64,000 nt of DNA from Mucilaginibacter terrae (GCF_031951985.1 NZ_JAVLVU010000001.1:1860001-1924000), one strand, 5' to 3'; counted from the stretch's first letter, positions 25,447 through 36,789 are shown. Notes: generated by a model from the sequence alone, not told the origin. Numbers and translations are program-made.

Positions 25447-28400
25447 CTACTTCAACATCGGCTGCACATTGGTCAAATTGTAAATGCCGGCAATTAAATC
25501 ATCGCTTGGGTTTACCTTCATGGTTCTGGATGGCAAATCAATAAAGAGGTTCTCCTCGCCGTCTTTGATCATGAAGCGCAGGGCACAGTTTTTCACCTCG
25601 TACTTTTGATTGTTTACCTCTACCAGTTGGTTAAGACTGTGAACCATATCATCGTTCAAACTGTGCAGGTGCATACAAATAGTGAGCGATTTGGTCATTT
25701 TGTCGCGCATCTCTGATAGCAGGTTTATGGCACTCAGGCGCATATCCCAGTTATCTTTTTGGCGGTATTTTTCTTCTACGTTGCCTTTTATCTGAACAAA
25801 AAAGCCATCGCCCAGCAGGTTGCGGAATTTGATGTAATCATCGCCAAAGAGGGCAAATTCGTAGCTATCGTTATAGTCTTCAATTACAAACGTGCCGAAC
25901 GGTTTACCCGTTTTGGTCATTTTATGCTGCACGTTGGCCATCAGGCCGCCAATGCTCAGCTCGCCCTGGCGGCGCAATTGCGCAAAACGCTCTACAATAT
26001 CTGCCGGGGCAGTATCGCCGCTGCGCATGGTTACCAGTACTTTAAGGTCTGATACCCGGTTTTGGCAAAAGCGTTCCAGCTCCAGTTTGTAATTATCTAA
26101 AGGGTGACCGGTTAAATAAATACCAATGATATCCTTTTCGTACTTCAGCTTTTCTATCAGCGGCCATTCTTCGCTAACCGGCAGGGCAGGCTCGGGTATA
26201 TAGGCTTCCACAGTACCGCCAAATAACGACGATTGTGAGCTGCTTTGGGTATTTTGATAGTCGTTAGAATATTTAATCAAACGCTCTATGCCGGTTAGCA
26301 GACCGTTCTCGGTTTTGGCAAAAAACTGGGCACGGTTCATTCCAAAGCTATCGAATGCACCACTGTAAACTAAATTCTCGTAGGCTTTTTTGTTAACGTT
26401 ACGGGTGTTACTGCGCTGGGCAAAATCAAATACCGATTTATACGGCCCGCGTTCGTTACGCTCATCAATAATACTTTCAATAGCCTTTTCGCCCACACCT
26501 TTTACCCCGGTTAGGCCAAAGCGCACATCGCCTTTTTTGTTTACCGCAAAGGCCAGGTCCGACTCGTTAACATCGGGCCCTAACACGTTGATGCCCATGC
26601 GGCGGGTTTCCTCCATAAAGAAGGATATTTTATCGATACTATTCTGGTTGTTCAATACCGCCGCCATATATTCTGACGGGTAATGCGCCTTTAAGTAAGC
26701 CGTTTGGTAGGCCACAAAAGCATAACACGTTGAGTGCGATTTATTGAAAGCGTACTGGGCAAAGGCCTTCCAGTCGTTCCAAACCTTGGTGAGTTTATCT
26801 TTAGCGTGGCCTTTAGCCATTGCGCCCTCCATAAACTGCGATTCCATTTTATTTAGAACCTCAATTTGCTTTTTACCCATGGCCTTGCGCAAAACGTCGG
26901 CATCGCCCTTACTAAAGCCAGCCAGTTTTTGCGACAAAAGCATAACCTGCTCCTGGTATACGGTAATACCATAGGTTTCGCCCAGATACTCCTCCATATC
27001 GTCCAAATCGAAGCTAACTTCTTCTAAACCGTGCTTACGTTTAATAAAGCTGGGTATATACTCAATTGGGCCCGGGCGGTACAGGGCGTTCATGGCAATT
27101 AAATCCTCAAACCTGTCGGGCTTCAAATCGCGCAGGTACATTTGCATACCATCACTCTCAAACTGGAAGGTGCCATTGGTATCGCCACGCTGGTATAGTT
27201 CGTAAGTCTGTTGATCGTCTAAGGGTATGTAATCTATATCTATCGAAACATCGTGGTTCTGTTTGATCATGCGCAGGGCATCCTTAATAATGGTAAGGGT
27301 TTTAAGGCCCAAAAAGTCCATCTTAATTACACCTGCATCTTCAATTACACGGCCGTCGTACTGGGTTACCAGCAGGTCCGAGTCCTTGGCCGTGGCAACG
27401 GGTACTATGTTGGTAAGGTCGTCGGGCGCAATGATAATACCCGCCGCGTGTACCCCCGTGTTACGTACGGAGCCCTCCAGCTTTTCGGCCTCTCGGAGTA
27501 CGGTTGCCTTTAAATCGTTACCCTCTTTAATGGCTTTCAGCTCGGGCACCTGTTCAATGGCCTGTTTAAGGTTAATGCCCAGGGTATCGGGCACTAACTT
27601 TTTCATGGCATTCACGTCGCTCAGGGGCATATCCAGCACCCGGCCTACGTCCTGTATACTGGTACGGGCAGCCATGGAGCCGTAGGTAATAATTTGTGCT
27701 ACCTGGTTTTTACCGTATTTGTCAACCACATAGTCGATCACCTTTTGGCGGCCGGCATCGTCAAAGTCCGTATCAATATCGGGCATCGACTTACGGTCGG
27801 GGTTCAGGAAACGTTCGAACAGGAGGTTATACTTGATAGGGTCAATGTTGGTAATACCCGTACAATAAGCCACCACCGATCCCGCTGCCGAACCACGGCC
27901 CGGCCCGATGAACACGCCCATGTTGCGGCCTTCCTTAATAAAATCGGCCACGATGAGGAAATACCCCGCAAAACCCATGGTTTTAATGGTGAACAGCTCA
28001 AAGTTAATGCGCTCCTCTACCTCGGGCGTAAAATCGATGTACCGTTCGCGCGCACCTGTCATGGTAAGGTGCTTGAGATATTCCCACTGGTTCAGCACGT
28101 CCGACTCGGGCCCATCATGTATCTTAAACTCCGGCGGTATAGGGAAATTGGGCAGCATGATGTCGCGTTTCAGCTTCAGCACCTCTACCTTATCCACAAT
28201 TTCGTTGGTATTATCTAATGATTCGGGCAGGTCATGAAACAGCTGCCCCATTTCGGCCTGGGTTTTAAAGTAAAACTGGTCGTTAGGGAAACCAAAGCGG
28301 TAGCCCTTGCCTCCTTCATCATCGGTAGCAATGGGGGTGCTTTGCATATCGCCGGTGTTTACGCACAGCAAAATATCGTGTGCATTGGCATCCTGCTGGT

Positions 28401-29034
28401 CCACGTAATGCGAATCGTTAGAGCAAATAACTTTCACGTTGAACTTTTTAGCAAATTTGAGCAGCGTGTTATTTATAATTTCCTGCTCAGGTATTTCATG
28501 GCGCTGAACTTCAATATAGTAGTCCTCACCAAAAATATCCAGCCACCATTTAAATTCAGTCTCTGCCTCCTCTTCTGTTTTTTTGAGGATTGCCTGCGGC
28601 ACCGAAGCACCTATACAGCAGGTGGTGGCAATTAGCCCTTCGTGGTATTTGAGGATAAGCTCTTTATCGATACGTGGCCATTTGCTGTACAAGCCTTCCA
28701 TGTACCCCAATGAGCACAGCTTAATAAGATTTTTATATCCCTGCGGATTTTTAGCCAGCAATAACTGGTGGTGACGAACGTCTTTTTTCTCCTTGGTAAA
28801 TTGCTTTTTATGCCTGTCTTCTACCACGTAAAACTCGCAGCCCACAATGGGTTTTACATTGTGCTTGGCGGCTTCGGCCACAAACTTAAACACCCCGAAC
28901 ATGTTACCATGATCGGTAATGGCTAGGGCTTTCATACCATCAGCAGCTGCTTTTTTATACAGCTTTGATATATCGGCAGCACCATCTAAAAGTGAAAACT
29001 GGGTGTGTACGTGTAAGTGGGAAAAATCGGGCAT
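25447..29034 (-). CDS. dnaE: DNA polymerase III alpha subunit
   Basis: 1195 aa replicative polymerase. Order: PHP domain at the N-terminus (FSHLHVHTQFSLLDG), the C-family polymerase palm with the catalytic Asp pair in MPDIDTDFDD (about residue 415), preceded by GPGRGSAAGSVVAYCTG, then fingers, the HhH-type region (GVGEKAIESIIDE), and an OB-fold at about 1030 (GGLMANVQHKMTKTGKPF). Length is normal for Bacteroidota DnaE. It is transcribed alone on the minus strand, opposite the tamB gene with a 183 bp divergent gap. Confidence 0.97.
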   Translation of the reverse strand: MPDFSHLHVHTQFSLLDGAADISKLYKKAAADGMKALAITDHGNMFGVFKFVAEAAKHNVKPIVGCEFYVVEDRHKKQFTKEKKDVRHHQLLLAKNPQGYKNLIKLCSLGYMEGLYSKWPRIDKELILKYHEGLIATTCCIGASVPQAILKKTEEEAETEFKWWLDIFGEDYYIEVQRHEIPEQEIINNTLLKFAKKFNVKVICSNDSHYVDQQDANAHDILLCVNTGDMQSTPIATDDEGGKGYRFGFPNDQFYFKTQAEMGQLFHDLPESLDNTNEIVDKVEVLKLKRDIMLPNFPIPPEFKIHDGPESDVLNQWEYLKHLTMTGARERYIDFTPEVEERINFELFTIKTMGFAGYFLIVADFIKEGRNMGVFIGPGRGSAAGSVVAYCTGITNIDPIKYNLLFERFLNPDRKSMPDIDTDFDDAGRQKVIDYVVDKYGKNQVAQIITYGSMAARTSIQDVGRVLDMPLSDVNAMKKLVPDTLGINLKQAIEQVPELKAIKEGNDLKATVLREAEKLEGSVRNTGVHAAGIIIAPDDLTNIVPVATAKDSDLLVTQYDGRVIEDAGVIKMDFLGLKTLTIIKDALRMIKQNHDVSIDIDYIPLDDQQTYELYQRGDTNGTFQFESDGMQMYLRDLKPDRFEDLIAMNALYRPGPIEYIPSFIKRKHGLEEVSFDLDDMEEYLGETYGITVYQEQVMLLSQKLAGFSKGDADVLRKAMGKKQIEVLNKMESQFMEGAMAKGHAKDKLTKVWNDWKAFAQYAFNKSHSTCYAFVAYQTAYLKAHYPSEYMAAVLNNQNSIDKISFFMEETRRMGINVLGPDVNESDLAFAVNKKGDVRFGLTGVKGVGEKAIESIIDERNERGPYKSVFDFAQRSNTRNVNKKAYENLVYSGAFDSFGMNRAQFFAKTENGLLTGIERLIKYSNDYQNTQSSSQSSLFGGTVEAYIPEPALPVSEEWPLIEKLKYEKDIIGIYLTGHPLDNYKLELERFCQNRVSDLKVLVTMRSGDTAPADIVERFAQLRRQGELSIGGLMANVQHKMTKTGKPFGTFVIEDYNDSYEFALFGDDYIKFRNLLGDGFFVQIKGNVEEKYRQKDNWDMRLSAINLLSEMRDKMTKSLTICMHLHSLNDDMVHSLNQLVEVNNQKYEVKNCALRFMIKDGEENLFIDLPSRTMKVNPSDDLIAGIYNLTNVQPMLK

Positions 29035-29217
29035 AACAAAATCCTTTTCAGCGATGCAAAAGTACGAAAAACCCCACCGCGATAACCCGTTAGCCGGTAA
29101 AAGTTACTGACATAAAACGTAAGTTGTTAAGATTTACAGCTATAAAAAAACTTTTTACCCGCTTCAAAGTTTTATAAGCAATTTGCCGTTGCTCTCATCA
29201 TTTTTAGCCGCTAAGGC

Positions 29218-32200
29218 ATGTGCTTTGTTGTACAGCTTGTACTACACTATTCTTCATCTACAAAATATAATAAATTGGGAAAATTTGGACGTATAGCTTT
29301 AAAAACCATTCTTTGGATAGTTGCGAGTGTCATATTTCTGGTGCTGCTTGTAGTTATTTTAATACAGGTACCAGCCGTACAACAGTTTGCAAAAAACAAA
29401 GCTGTTACTTTTTTAGAAGGTAAAATTGGCACCAAGGTTGAAATTGGTCACATCACTATTGGCTTCCCAAAAATGCTGGTGCTAAAAGATGTTTACTTCG
29501 AAGACCAGAAACGCGACACGCTGATTGCCGGCGACGAATTGAAGGTAGACATCAGCATGATGAAACTGCTGCAAAGCCAAGTTGAAGTAAACGAAATAAA
29601 CCTGCAAGGCATTACCGCCAAAGTAAGCCGCGGAGCCGATAGCACGTTTAACTTTGACTATATACTGAAAGCCTTTGCCGGCGAAGCTAAAAAAGAGCCC
29701 AAACCCGAAGATACTACCTCTACCCTTAAAATATCGCTCGACAAAATCATTCTCGACCGCATTAACATTGCCTATAAAGATGTAACCACCGGCAACGACG
29801 TTAAATTCTTTTTAGGCCATTTTGATACACGTATTAAAGATTTTGACCTGGATAAAATGAAGTTCAGCATCCCGAAGATCAATCTTTCGGATGTTAACGC
29901 ACGTATTATTCAAACTCCGGCGGGTTCATCAGTTGCACAGGCCGCCACCGTTGATACCGCCACTACCCCACTCAACCTTACGCTCGATTTAGGAACCATT
30001 GATGTTAACCGCATTAAGGTTGACTACCGCACCAACGAAATGAAAGCCGACGTTAATCTCGGTAAGTTTTTGGTGGAGATGAACGACATCGACCTTAAAA
30101 ACCAAAACGTCGGCATTAAAAGCATCACCTTAAATGATACTAAAGCTGGCTTACGCTTAGCTAAACCCACAACCGTAGTCAAAGCCGTGGTTGAAACCGC
30201 TAAAAAAATAGATACGCTTGTTACCCCGCCGCAAAGCAACAAACCATGGCGTGCCACTATTGGTAAAATTAGCTTTGCCAATAACGACATTAAGTTTGAT
30301 AATGATGCCCAGGCCCCTTTACGCCGTGGTTTGGATTTTGGCCACATGGATATTAAAGGCCTGAGCACTGATATTGAAGACCTTTCATACAGTCCCGATA
30401 CAATTGCCGGTAAGGTAAATCAATTTACTTTTAGTGATAAAAGCGGCTTTAATTTAAAAGAGTTCCGCACTAGTTTTATGTACGGCGCGAAAAACGCTTA
30501 CTTGAAAGACCTTTATGTAGAAACCCCAAATACCGTTATTCAACGTAATGTAGAGGTAGCCTACCCTTCTATCGAAGCTATCACCAAAAACATTGGCCTG
30601 TTAAGCCTTAACGCCAACGTTGATGGCACCCGCATTGGCTTACGAGATGTATTGCTGCTGATGCCTACCATGGCCAGCATGGAACCTTTCCGCAGTACGC
30701 CAAGTGCATTATTCAGGATAAACGGTCGTGTGGCCGGTAAGGTAAATGATTTACGCATATCAAACTTTGAGGTTTGGGGCTTATCAAACACCCACATCAA
30801 AACATCGGCAGTGCTAAAAGGCATGCCCGATGTTAATAAGGCTTACTTTGATGTAAATCTCGCCGATTTTACCACCAGCCGTAGCGATATTAATCGCTTA
30901 GCGCCGCGTGGCACCATACCGCCTACTGTGAGCATACCTGAGCGCATGAGCTTTAATGGCAAGGTTAGAGGCAGCATGAAAGACCTGAGAACGCAAATTT
31001 ATCTGCGTTCGAGCTATGGTAATGTTGCTTTGGCTGCCAACGTGCGGAACGCCATGGATATGAAGCGAATTAGCTATGCAGCTAATGCCAAAGTAATTAA
31101 TTTGAATGCCGGTGCACTTACCAAACAGCCTAAAATGGTTGGTAAGCTAAATCTTACCGCTACTGTTAAAGGTGCAGGCATCGACCCTAAAAACCTGAAC
31201 GTAGACTTTAGCACCAACGTGGCCAGCGCCCAAATACAAGGATACAATTACCGCAACCTGGTAGCCAAAGGTAGCGCCCGAAACGGTGCTTATGTGGCCA
31301 AAGCAACCATGCGCGATCCTAACATTACCTTCTCACTGGATGCTAAGGCAAATATGAATAAAAAGTATCCGTCGGTTAATGCCACCTTAATGGTAGATAG
31401 TGTTAACCTGCAACGGTTAAACTTTGTTAAAGATGATATACGTTTCCATGGCAAGTTGGTGGCCGATTTGCCAACCGCCGATCCGGATTACTTGAACGGT
31501 AATGTATTACTAACCGACATGCTGTTGGTAAACAAAGATCAGCGCATACAGTTGGACACCGTTAGCGTAGTATCAACCGCCAATGCCGATAGCAGCAGCC
31601 TACGCCTTACAACGCCTTTCCTTACCGCACATTTGGGTGGCAAATACAAGCTTACCGAAATTGGTACTGCCTTACAGGATAATATTAATAAGTATTTCAA
31701 TACCGCATTGGCAGCTGCTCCGGCAGTGCAAACCAAAGCCAAACCAGTTAAGTACTCACCACAGCAGTTTAGCTTTGATATGAAGATGGTGAAAACACCA
31801 TTGATAACCCAGTTCGTGCCCGATTTAAAGCAACTCGATCCGGTAATAATTAATGGAAAGTTCGACAGCCAGTCGGGTGAGTTATTGGTAAACGGCAGCA
31901 TACCTAAAGTTATTTATGGCACTAATACTGTAGATAACGGCAAGATCAATATTAACACCAATAACAATGCGCTTAACTACGGCTTTACGTTCGACCAAAT
32001 AAAAGTAGGCGAAAGCTTAAAGCTCTTATATCCCGGCCTAACCGGTAGCGCCCAAAACGACAAGTTGAACCTCAACCTGCAAATACGTGATGCCGCCCGT
32101 AAAGAGCGTTACCGCATTGCGGGTGTGTTTAGTGTATTGCCTAATCAATACCAGTTCAACTTTTTGCAAAACGGGCTTTTGTTAGATTATATGGCATGGG

Positions 32201-34455
32201 CGGTAAATCCTAACAATGCTTTCTTTTATGGCAGTAAGGGTATTATGGCCCGCGATTTTTCCATCAGCCAAAACAACCAGGTGCTGAGCGTGACCAGCAA
32301 TCCGCAGGAGTTAAATGCGCCTCTTACCGTTAATTTCAACAACTTCCATATCGAAACGCTTACCCGTTTGGCCCAGCAAGACTCATTATTGGTAGGTGGT
32401 ACCATTAACGGTAATGCTACCGTAAGCAACCTGCAGGCCTCTCCTGTTTTTGTGGCCGATATGAATGTGGGCGACTTTAACTTTAAGGGTGATACCGTAG
32501 GCAATATAGCTATTAAGGTAAATAACCAAACCGCTAATGCCTATGCGGCTAATGTGAGCATCACCGGCAAAGGCAACCAGGTAGATCTAACCGGTATGTA
32601 CTACACCGATACGCCCGAAGGCCGCTTAGACATGAACCTCAACATTGTAAACCTGAGCATGAAGAGCATTGAAGGGTTTAGCTTTGGCAGCATACGCAGA
32701 GCAACAGGTAACATTACCGGTGGCTTAAAAATCACCGGCAGTGCCAGCGCACCAACTGTACGTGGCGATGTTAACTTTAACCAGGTTGGCTTTAATGTAT
32801 CGATGCTCAATTCGTACTTTACCATGCCTAAAGAGAGCATTAGCTTCAACAATGAGGGCATCCGTTTTAACGATTTTACCATGGTTGATTCTACCGGTAA
32901 TAAGGCTGTTATAAGCGGCGCCATCTACACCAAAACTTACAAAGATTTTAGCTTTGGGCTGGATATTAATGCCACCAACTTCCGCGCGGTAAATTCTACC
33001 CAGGCCGATAACAGGTTATTTTATGGCAAGCTGTTTATTGACACCCGTGTAAAAATACGCGGGGATATGGCTAAACCCGTGGTTGACGCCAGCCTAACCG
33101 TTGACCCGGCAACCGACATGACTTTTGTATTGCCTACAACCGACCCAAGTATTGAAGACCGTAAAGGCGTAGTTGAATTTATTGATGCCGATGCGCCAAA
33201 ACTCGACTCAATTTTGCTGGCTAAAAGGCTGGACTCGTTACGTAAATCAGAATTGACCGGATTGGATGTGAATGCCACCATTAATGTGAGCAAAGAGGCC
33301 AACTTTAACATCGTAATTGACGAACGTAACGGCGACGTAGTACACATTAAAGGTGATGCCCAATTAAGTGCAGGTATTGACCCAAGTGGTAAAATTAATT
33401 TAACCGGCACTTATACGGTTAATCAAGGTTCGTACGAGTTATCATACGGCCCGGTGAGCCGCCTGTTTAAATTTAAGCAAGGCAGCACCATTGTTTGGAA
33501 CGGCGACCCAACCGATGCTAATGTGAATTTAACGGCCATTTACCTGGCTAACGTTCCTCCTATAGATCTGATCGAAAATCAATCGGGCGGTACTGATGCG
33601 GCCAGCACGGTGTATAAGCAAAAACTCCCGTTCAATGTAAACCTGAACATGCAGGACAAGCTGCTAACACCAAAAATCAGCTTCGATATTATACTGCCTG
33701 ATAGTAATTACACTGTACCGCAAACTGTAATTACTACCGTAAATACACGTTTAGAGCAGGTACGTCGCGACCCTAACGAAATGAACAAACAGGTATTGGG
33801 CGTATTAGTACTCGGCCACTTTATTGGCGATAACCCGCTGCAAAGCCAGGGTGGAAGTGCCGGTGTTGAAGGCACTATCCGTAACAGCGTGAGTGGTTTA
33901 TTATCAAGCCAGTTAAATAAACTGGCAGGTGATCTTATTGGCGGGGTAGATCTCAACTTCGACCTGCAATCGGGCCAGGATTATTCAACCGGTACCGAAC
34001 AAAACCGTACCGACCTGAACGTGGGCTTATCCAAACGTTTCCTGAATGACAGGCTGACCGTTACCGTAGGCAATAACTTTATGCTTGAGGGTAAACAACA
34101 GCCTGGCCAGCGTACCAGTACCATTGCGGGTAATGTAATGCTTAACTATCGCCTAACCAAAGATGGTCGTTACGCCCTGCGCGCTTACCGCCGCGATCAA
34201 TATATTGTGATACAGGGGCAGGTAATTGAAACCGGTGTGGGCTTCTCGCTTAATGTTGACTATAACCGATTTAAGGAAATTTTCTCGAAAACCAGTCGTG
34301 AAGAACGCGCTTTGATACGTGAGCGTAAACGCGAAGAAAAAGAGAAAAAAGAGCAGCAGGAGCAAAAAGAAAAAGACCAGCAACCTGCCGATGAGCCTAA
34401 GAAAACATCTACGGACAGCACCTCAACCGAAAGCATATCTACTTTTGAACTATGA
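29218..34455 (+). CDS. tamB: TamB-like translocation and assembly module / AsmA-like inner-membrane protein
   Basis: 1745 aa. One N-terminal membrane helix (about 27-50: ILWIVASVIFLVLLVVILIQ) anchors a very long beta-rich periplasmic protein; the N-terminal part is AsmA/DUF748-like, and the C-terminal third (about 1300-1690) is the TamB/DUF490 domain. The C-terminal tail is a charged Lys/Glu-rich segment (ERKREEKEKKEQQEQKEKD). It overlaps the next gene by 4 bp (ATGA), a strongly coupled pair with the outer-membrane partner. In proteobacteria TamB works with TamA in outer-membrane protein or lipid transport; a similar role is inferred. The start could be slightly later than the ATG used. Confidence 0.93.
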   Translation: MCFVVQLVLHYSSSTKYNKLGKFGRIALKTILWIVASVIFLVLLVVILIQVPAVQQFAKNKAVTFLEGKIGTKVEIGHITIGFPKMLVLKDVYFEDQKRDTLIAGDELKVDISMMKLLQSQVEVNEINLQGITAKVSRGADSTFNFDYILKAFAGEAKKEPKPEDTTSTLKISLDKIILDRINIAYKDVTTGNDVKFFLGHFDTRIKDFDLDKMKFSIPKINLSDVNARIIQTPAGSSVAQAATVDTATTPLNLTLDLGTIDVNRIKVDYRTNEMKADVNLGKFLVEMNDIDLKNQNVGIKSITLNDTKAGLRLAKPTTVVKAVVETAKKIDTLVTPPQSNKPWRATIGKISFANNDIKFDNDAQAPLRRGLDFGHMDIKGLSTDIEDLSYSPDTIAGKVNQFTFSDKSGFNLKEFRTSFMYGAKNAYLKDLYVETPNTVIQRNVEVAYPSIEAITKNIGLLSLNANVDGTRIGLRDVLLLMPTMASMEPFRSTPSALFRINGRVAGKVNDLRISNFEVWGLSNTHIKTSAVLKGMPDVNKAYFDVNLADFTTSRSDINRLAPRGTIPPTVSIPERMSFNGKVRGSMKDLRTQIYLRSSYGNVALAANVRNAMDMKRISYAANAKVINLNAGALTKQPKMVGKLNLTATVKGAGIDPKNLNVDFSTNVASAQIQGYNYRNLVAKGSARNGAYVAKATMRDPNITFSLDAKANMNKKYPSVNATLMVDSVNLQRLNFVKDDIRFHGKLVADLPTADPDYLNGNVLLTDMLLVNKDQRIQLDTVSVVSTANADSSSLRLTTPFLTAHLGGKYKLTEIGTALQDNINKYFNTALAAAPAVQTKAKPVKYSPQQFSFDMKMVKTPLITQFVPDLKQLDPVIINGKFDSQSGELLVNGSIPKVIYGTNTVDNGKININTNNNALNYGFTFDQIKVGESLKLLYPGLTGSAQNDKLNLNLQIRDAARKERYRIAGVFSVLPNQYQFNFLQNGLLLDYMAWAVNPNNAFFYGSKGIMARDFSISQNNQVLSVTSNPQELNAPLTVNFNNFHIETLTRLAQQDSLLVGGTINGNATVSNLQASPVFVADMNVGDFNFKGDTVGNIAIKVNNQTANAYAANVSITGKGNQVDLTGMYYTDTPEGRLDMNLNIVNLSMKSIEGFSFGSIRRATGNITGGLKITGSASAPTVRGDVNFNQVGFNVSMLNSYFTMPKESISFNNEGIRFNDFTMVDSTGNKAVISGAIYTKTYKDFSFGLDINATNFRAVNSTQADNRLFYGKLFIDTRVKIRGDMAKPVVDASLTVDPATDMTFVLPTTDPSIEDRKGVVEFIDADAPKLDSILLAKRLDSLRKSELTGLDVNATINVSKEANFNIVIDERNGDVVHIKGDAQLSAGIDPSGKINLTGTYTVNQGSYELSYGPVSRLFKFKQGSTIVWNGDPTDANVNLTAIYLANVPPIDLIENQSGGTDAASTVYKQKLPFNVNLNMQDKLLTPKISFDIILPDSNYTVPQTVITTVNTRLEQVRRDPNEMNKQVLGVLVLGHFIGDNPLQSQGGSAGVEGTIRNSVSGLLSSQLNKLAGDLIGGVDLNFDLQSGQDYSTGTEQNRTDLNVGLSKRFLNDRLTVTVGNNFMLEGKQQPGQRTSTIAGNVMLNYRLTKDGRYALRAYRRDQYIVIQGQVIETGVGFSLNVDYNRFKEIFSKTSREERALIRERKREEKEKKEQQEQKEKDQQPADEPKKTSTDSTSTESISTFEL

Positions 34456-36719
34456 TTAAAAAATCTATATATACCCTATTAACCTTAACCATAATTGCAA
34501 GTGGGTGCAGTACTACTAAAAACCTGCCCGCCGGGCAAAAACTATACACAGGTGCCGAGATAAAATTTACGGATAAAGACATTTCCAAAAAAGAACAAAG
34601 CCTTTTAAAAAGTGATTTGCAAACTTTATTGCGTCCTGAACCAAATGGTAAAATAGGCCCTTTCCGTTTTAAGTTATGGGTGTACGAAAAGTTTAAGACC
34701 AACAAAACCAAAGGATTTAAACACTGGATCAGCACTACATTTGGCGAGCCTCCTGTGCTGGTAAGCGCTATTGATTTAGCTCAAAATGGTTCGATATTGC
34801 AAAACCGCTTGCAAAACCGCAGCTATTTTCAGGCGCAGGTAACCGGCGATACCATTGGCAAAGAGAAAGTGGCTAAAGCGGTGTATACTATATCTGCGGG
34901 CCCATCTTATAAATATCGTAACATTATATGGCCTTCAAACAGTAAAGACCCACTGGATACCGCCGTTGCCGGTACCCAGGCGCAAACCATCCTTAAAAAA
35001 GGGGAGCCTTATAACCTAGATGCTATCAAGGCCGAACGTTTACGTATCGACGCCCGTGTTAAGGAAAAAGGCTTTTATTACTTTGCTCCCGAAAATCTGA
35101 TTTTGCGGGTTGACAGCACCGTGGGCAACCACGAGGTTGATGGCTATGTAAAGGTTAAAGACGAGGTGAGCGAACGTGCGCGCCGCATTTATACCATTGA
35201 TAACATATACATTTATCCCGCATATACCCTGCGCGATACTTCGTTGCGCTTGAAAGATAAAGTGCCTTACAACTGGTATAACGTAATTGACAGCCGCCGT
35301 GGACGTACCATACGCCCTTACGCGTTCAAAAACACCGTACTACTGCACCCTGGCGAAGTTTACAACCGTACCGATCATACCAACTCCTTAAGCCGCTTTA
35401 TAGAGTTAGGGCCCTATAAATTTGTAAAAAACCGCTTTGAGGATGTATCAACCGATTCGGCTAAATTGAATGTATTTTACTTCCTAACCCAATACCCTAA
35501 AAAGTCGTTATCGTTTGATGCTTTGGCGCGTACAACATCGGCCAACTTTAACGGTACCCAGGTTAACGTAAACTGGCGTCACCGTAATGCATTTTTAGGT
35601 GCCGAAGCCTTGACTATTACTGTTTTTGGCAGTACCGACGGTCAAATATCGGGCAATGCCGGTGGTGGCAATGCTCTTTACCAATATGGTGCCCAGGCTA
35701 CCCTATCTTGGCCGCGCTTTATTAGTCCGTTTAACTTTAAGGCTGATAATGCATATATACCCCGTACTAATCTTACCGGCGGTTATTCAATCATAAACCG
35801 CAGCGGATTGTATAATTTAAGCTCGATAAATGGTTCATTTGGTTACAACTGGAAACAAAGCGCCCATACAAGTCATGAGCTAAACCTGTTAAACGTAACT
35901 TATGTAAAACCAAGAAACGTTTCTCAAGAGTATACTGATAGCATTGCAAGTACCGGAAATCCAACACTTAAGCATGTAATTGATCCTCAGTTTACTTTTG
36001 GGCCAAGCTATAGTTACACTTACACTAATACTACCGAAACTTATCGAACAAACTCGGTTTATTATAATGGCCGTATCAGCACATCGGGTATGTTAACCGG
36101 CTTAGTTACCGGTGCCGATACGTTGGCTGGTAATGCTAAAAAAGTATTTGGTACAAACTTTAACCAGTATGTTAAATTAGAAAACGAAATACGTTTCTTT
36201 CATAAACTGGGTGTAAAAAGCACCTTTGCAGCACGCATGATTGCCAGCGCGGGTATACCTCTTGGCAACTCCACCATATTACCGTACAGCCAGCAGTTCT
36301 TTATAGGCGGAGCCAACAGTTTACGCGGTTTCAGGGCACGTTCAATTGGCCCGGGCACGGTCGATCCAACTCAATATGTAAATGGCAACTCGGGCTTTAT
36401 TGCCGATCAATCGGGCGATATAAAACTGGAAGCCAGTATAGAATATCGTCCGCATTTATTCAGTATTGTTTATGGTGCCTTATTTGCCGATGCAGGTAAC
36501 ATCTGGAACGCCCGCGGCCATCAGCCGGGCGGTACTTTCAGCAGTAACTTCTTAAGCCAACTGGCAACCGATGTGGGCTTCGGCCTTCGTTTTGACGCAA
36601 GTGTGCTGGTACTGCGTACCGATTTTGGCTTCCCGTTAACCAAACCATTTAACCAAAGCAACCAAGCCGTTAATTACGACAAAATGGTATTTAACTTAGC
36701 TATAGGGTATCCGTTCTAA
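34452..36719 (+). CDS. tamL: TamL-like BamA-family outer-membrane protein (lipoprotein)
   Basis: 755 aa. The signal peptide has lipobox ASGC (Cys20), so this Omp85 protein is lipid-anchored, a feature of Bacteroidota TamL. POTRA-like repeats lie at about 120-330, and the C-terminal 16-strand barrel (bacterial surface antigen domain) includes FFIGGANSLRGFRARSIGPG, where RGF is the conserved loop of Omp85 proteins. The protein ends MVFNLAIGYPF, the usual C-terminal beta signal. Translation overlaps tamB by 4 bp. A hairpin terminator follows. Confidence 0.93.
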   Translation: MIKKSIYTLLTLTIIASGCSTTKNLPAGQKLYTGAEIKFTDKDISKKEQSLLKSDLQTLLRPEPNGKIGPFRFKLWVYEKFKTNKTKGFKHWISTTFGEPPVLVSAIDLAQNGSILQNRLQNRSYFQAQVTGDTIGKEKVAKAVYTISAGPSYKYRNIIWPSNSKDPLDTAVAGTQAQTILKKGEPYNLDAIKAERLRIDARVKEKGFYYFAPENLILRVDSTVGNHEVDGYVKVKDEVSERARRIYTIDNIYIYPAYTLRDTSLRLKDKVPYNWYNVIDSRRGRTIRPYAFKNTVLLHPGEVYNRTDHTNSLSRFIELGPYKFVKNRFEDVSTDSAKLNVFYFLTQYPKKSLSFDALARTTSANFNGTQVNVNWRHRNAFLGAEALTITVFGSTDGQISGNAGGGNALYQYGAQATLSWPRFISPFNFKADNAYIPRTNLTGGYSIINRSGLYNLSSINGSFGYNWKQSAHTSHELNLLNVTYVKPRNVSQEYTDSIASTGNPTLKHVIDPQFTFGPSYSYTYTNTTETYRTNSVYYNGRISTSGMLTGLVTGADTLAGNAKKVFGTNFNQYVKLENEIRFFHKLGVKSTFAARMIASAGIPLGNSTILPYSQQFFIGGANSLRGFRARSIGPGTVDPTQYVNGNSGFIADQSGDIKLEASIEYRPHLFSIVYGALFADAGNIWNARGHQPGGTFSSNFLSQLATDVGFGLRFDASVLVLRTDFGFPLTKPFNQSNQAVNYDKMVFNLAIGYPF

Positions 36720-36753
36720 ACGGATCGAAAATCCATATATTCTTTACATACCT

Positions 36754-36789
36754 AAAGTCCTTTCTATTACTGAGAGAAAGGACTTTTTT
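36754..36789 (+). terminator. Rho-independent terminator of tamB-tamL
   Basis: Perfect 12-bp stem AAAGTCCTTTCT/AGAAAGGACTTT with a 9-nt loop, followed by TTTGTTTTTTG. Confidence 0.9.

Noticed and set aside
27694..28218. Long open frame antisense to dnaE (174 codons)
   Set aside because: It lies wholly within dnaE on the opposite strand, has no recognisable domain, and dnaE is intact and conserved there.
33021..33410. Long frame antisense to tamB (129 codons)
   Set aside because: Shadow of tamB coding sequence; residues reflect codon usage of the other strand, with no family features.
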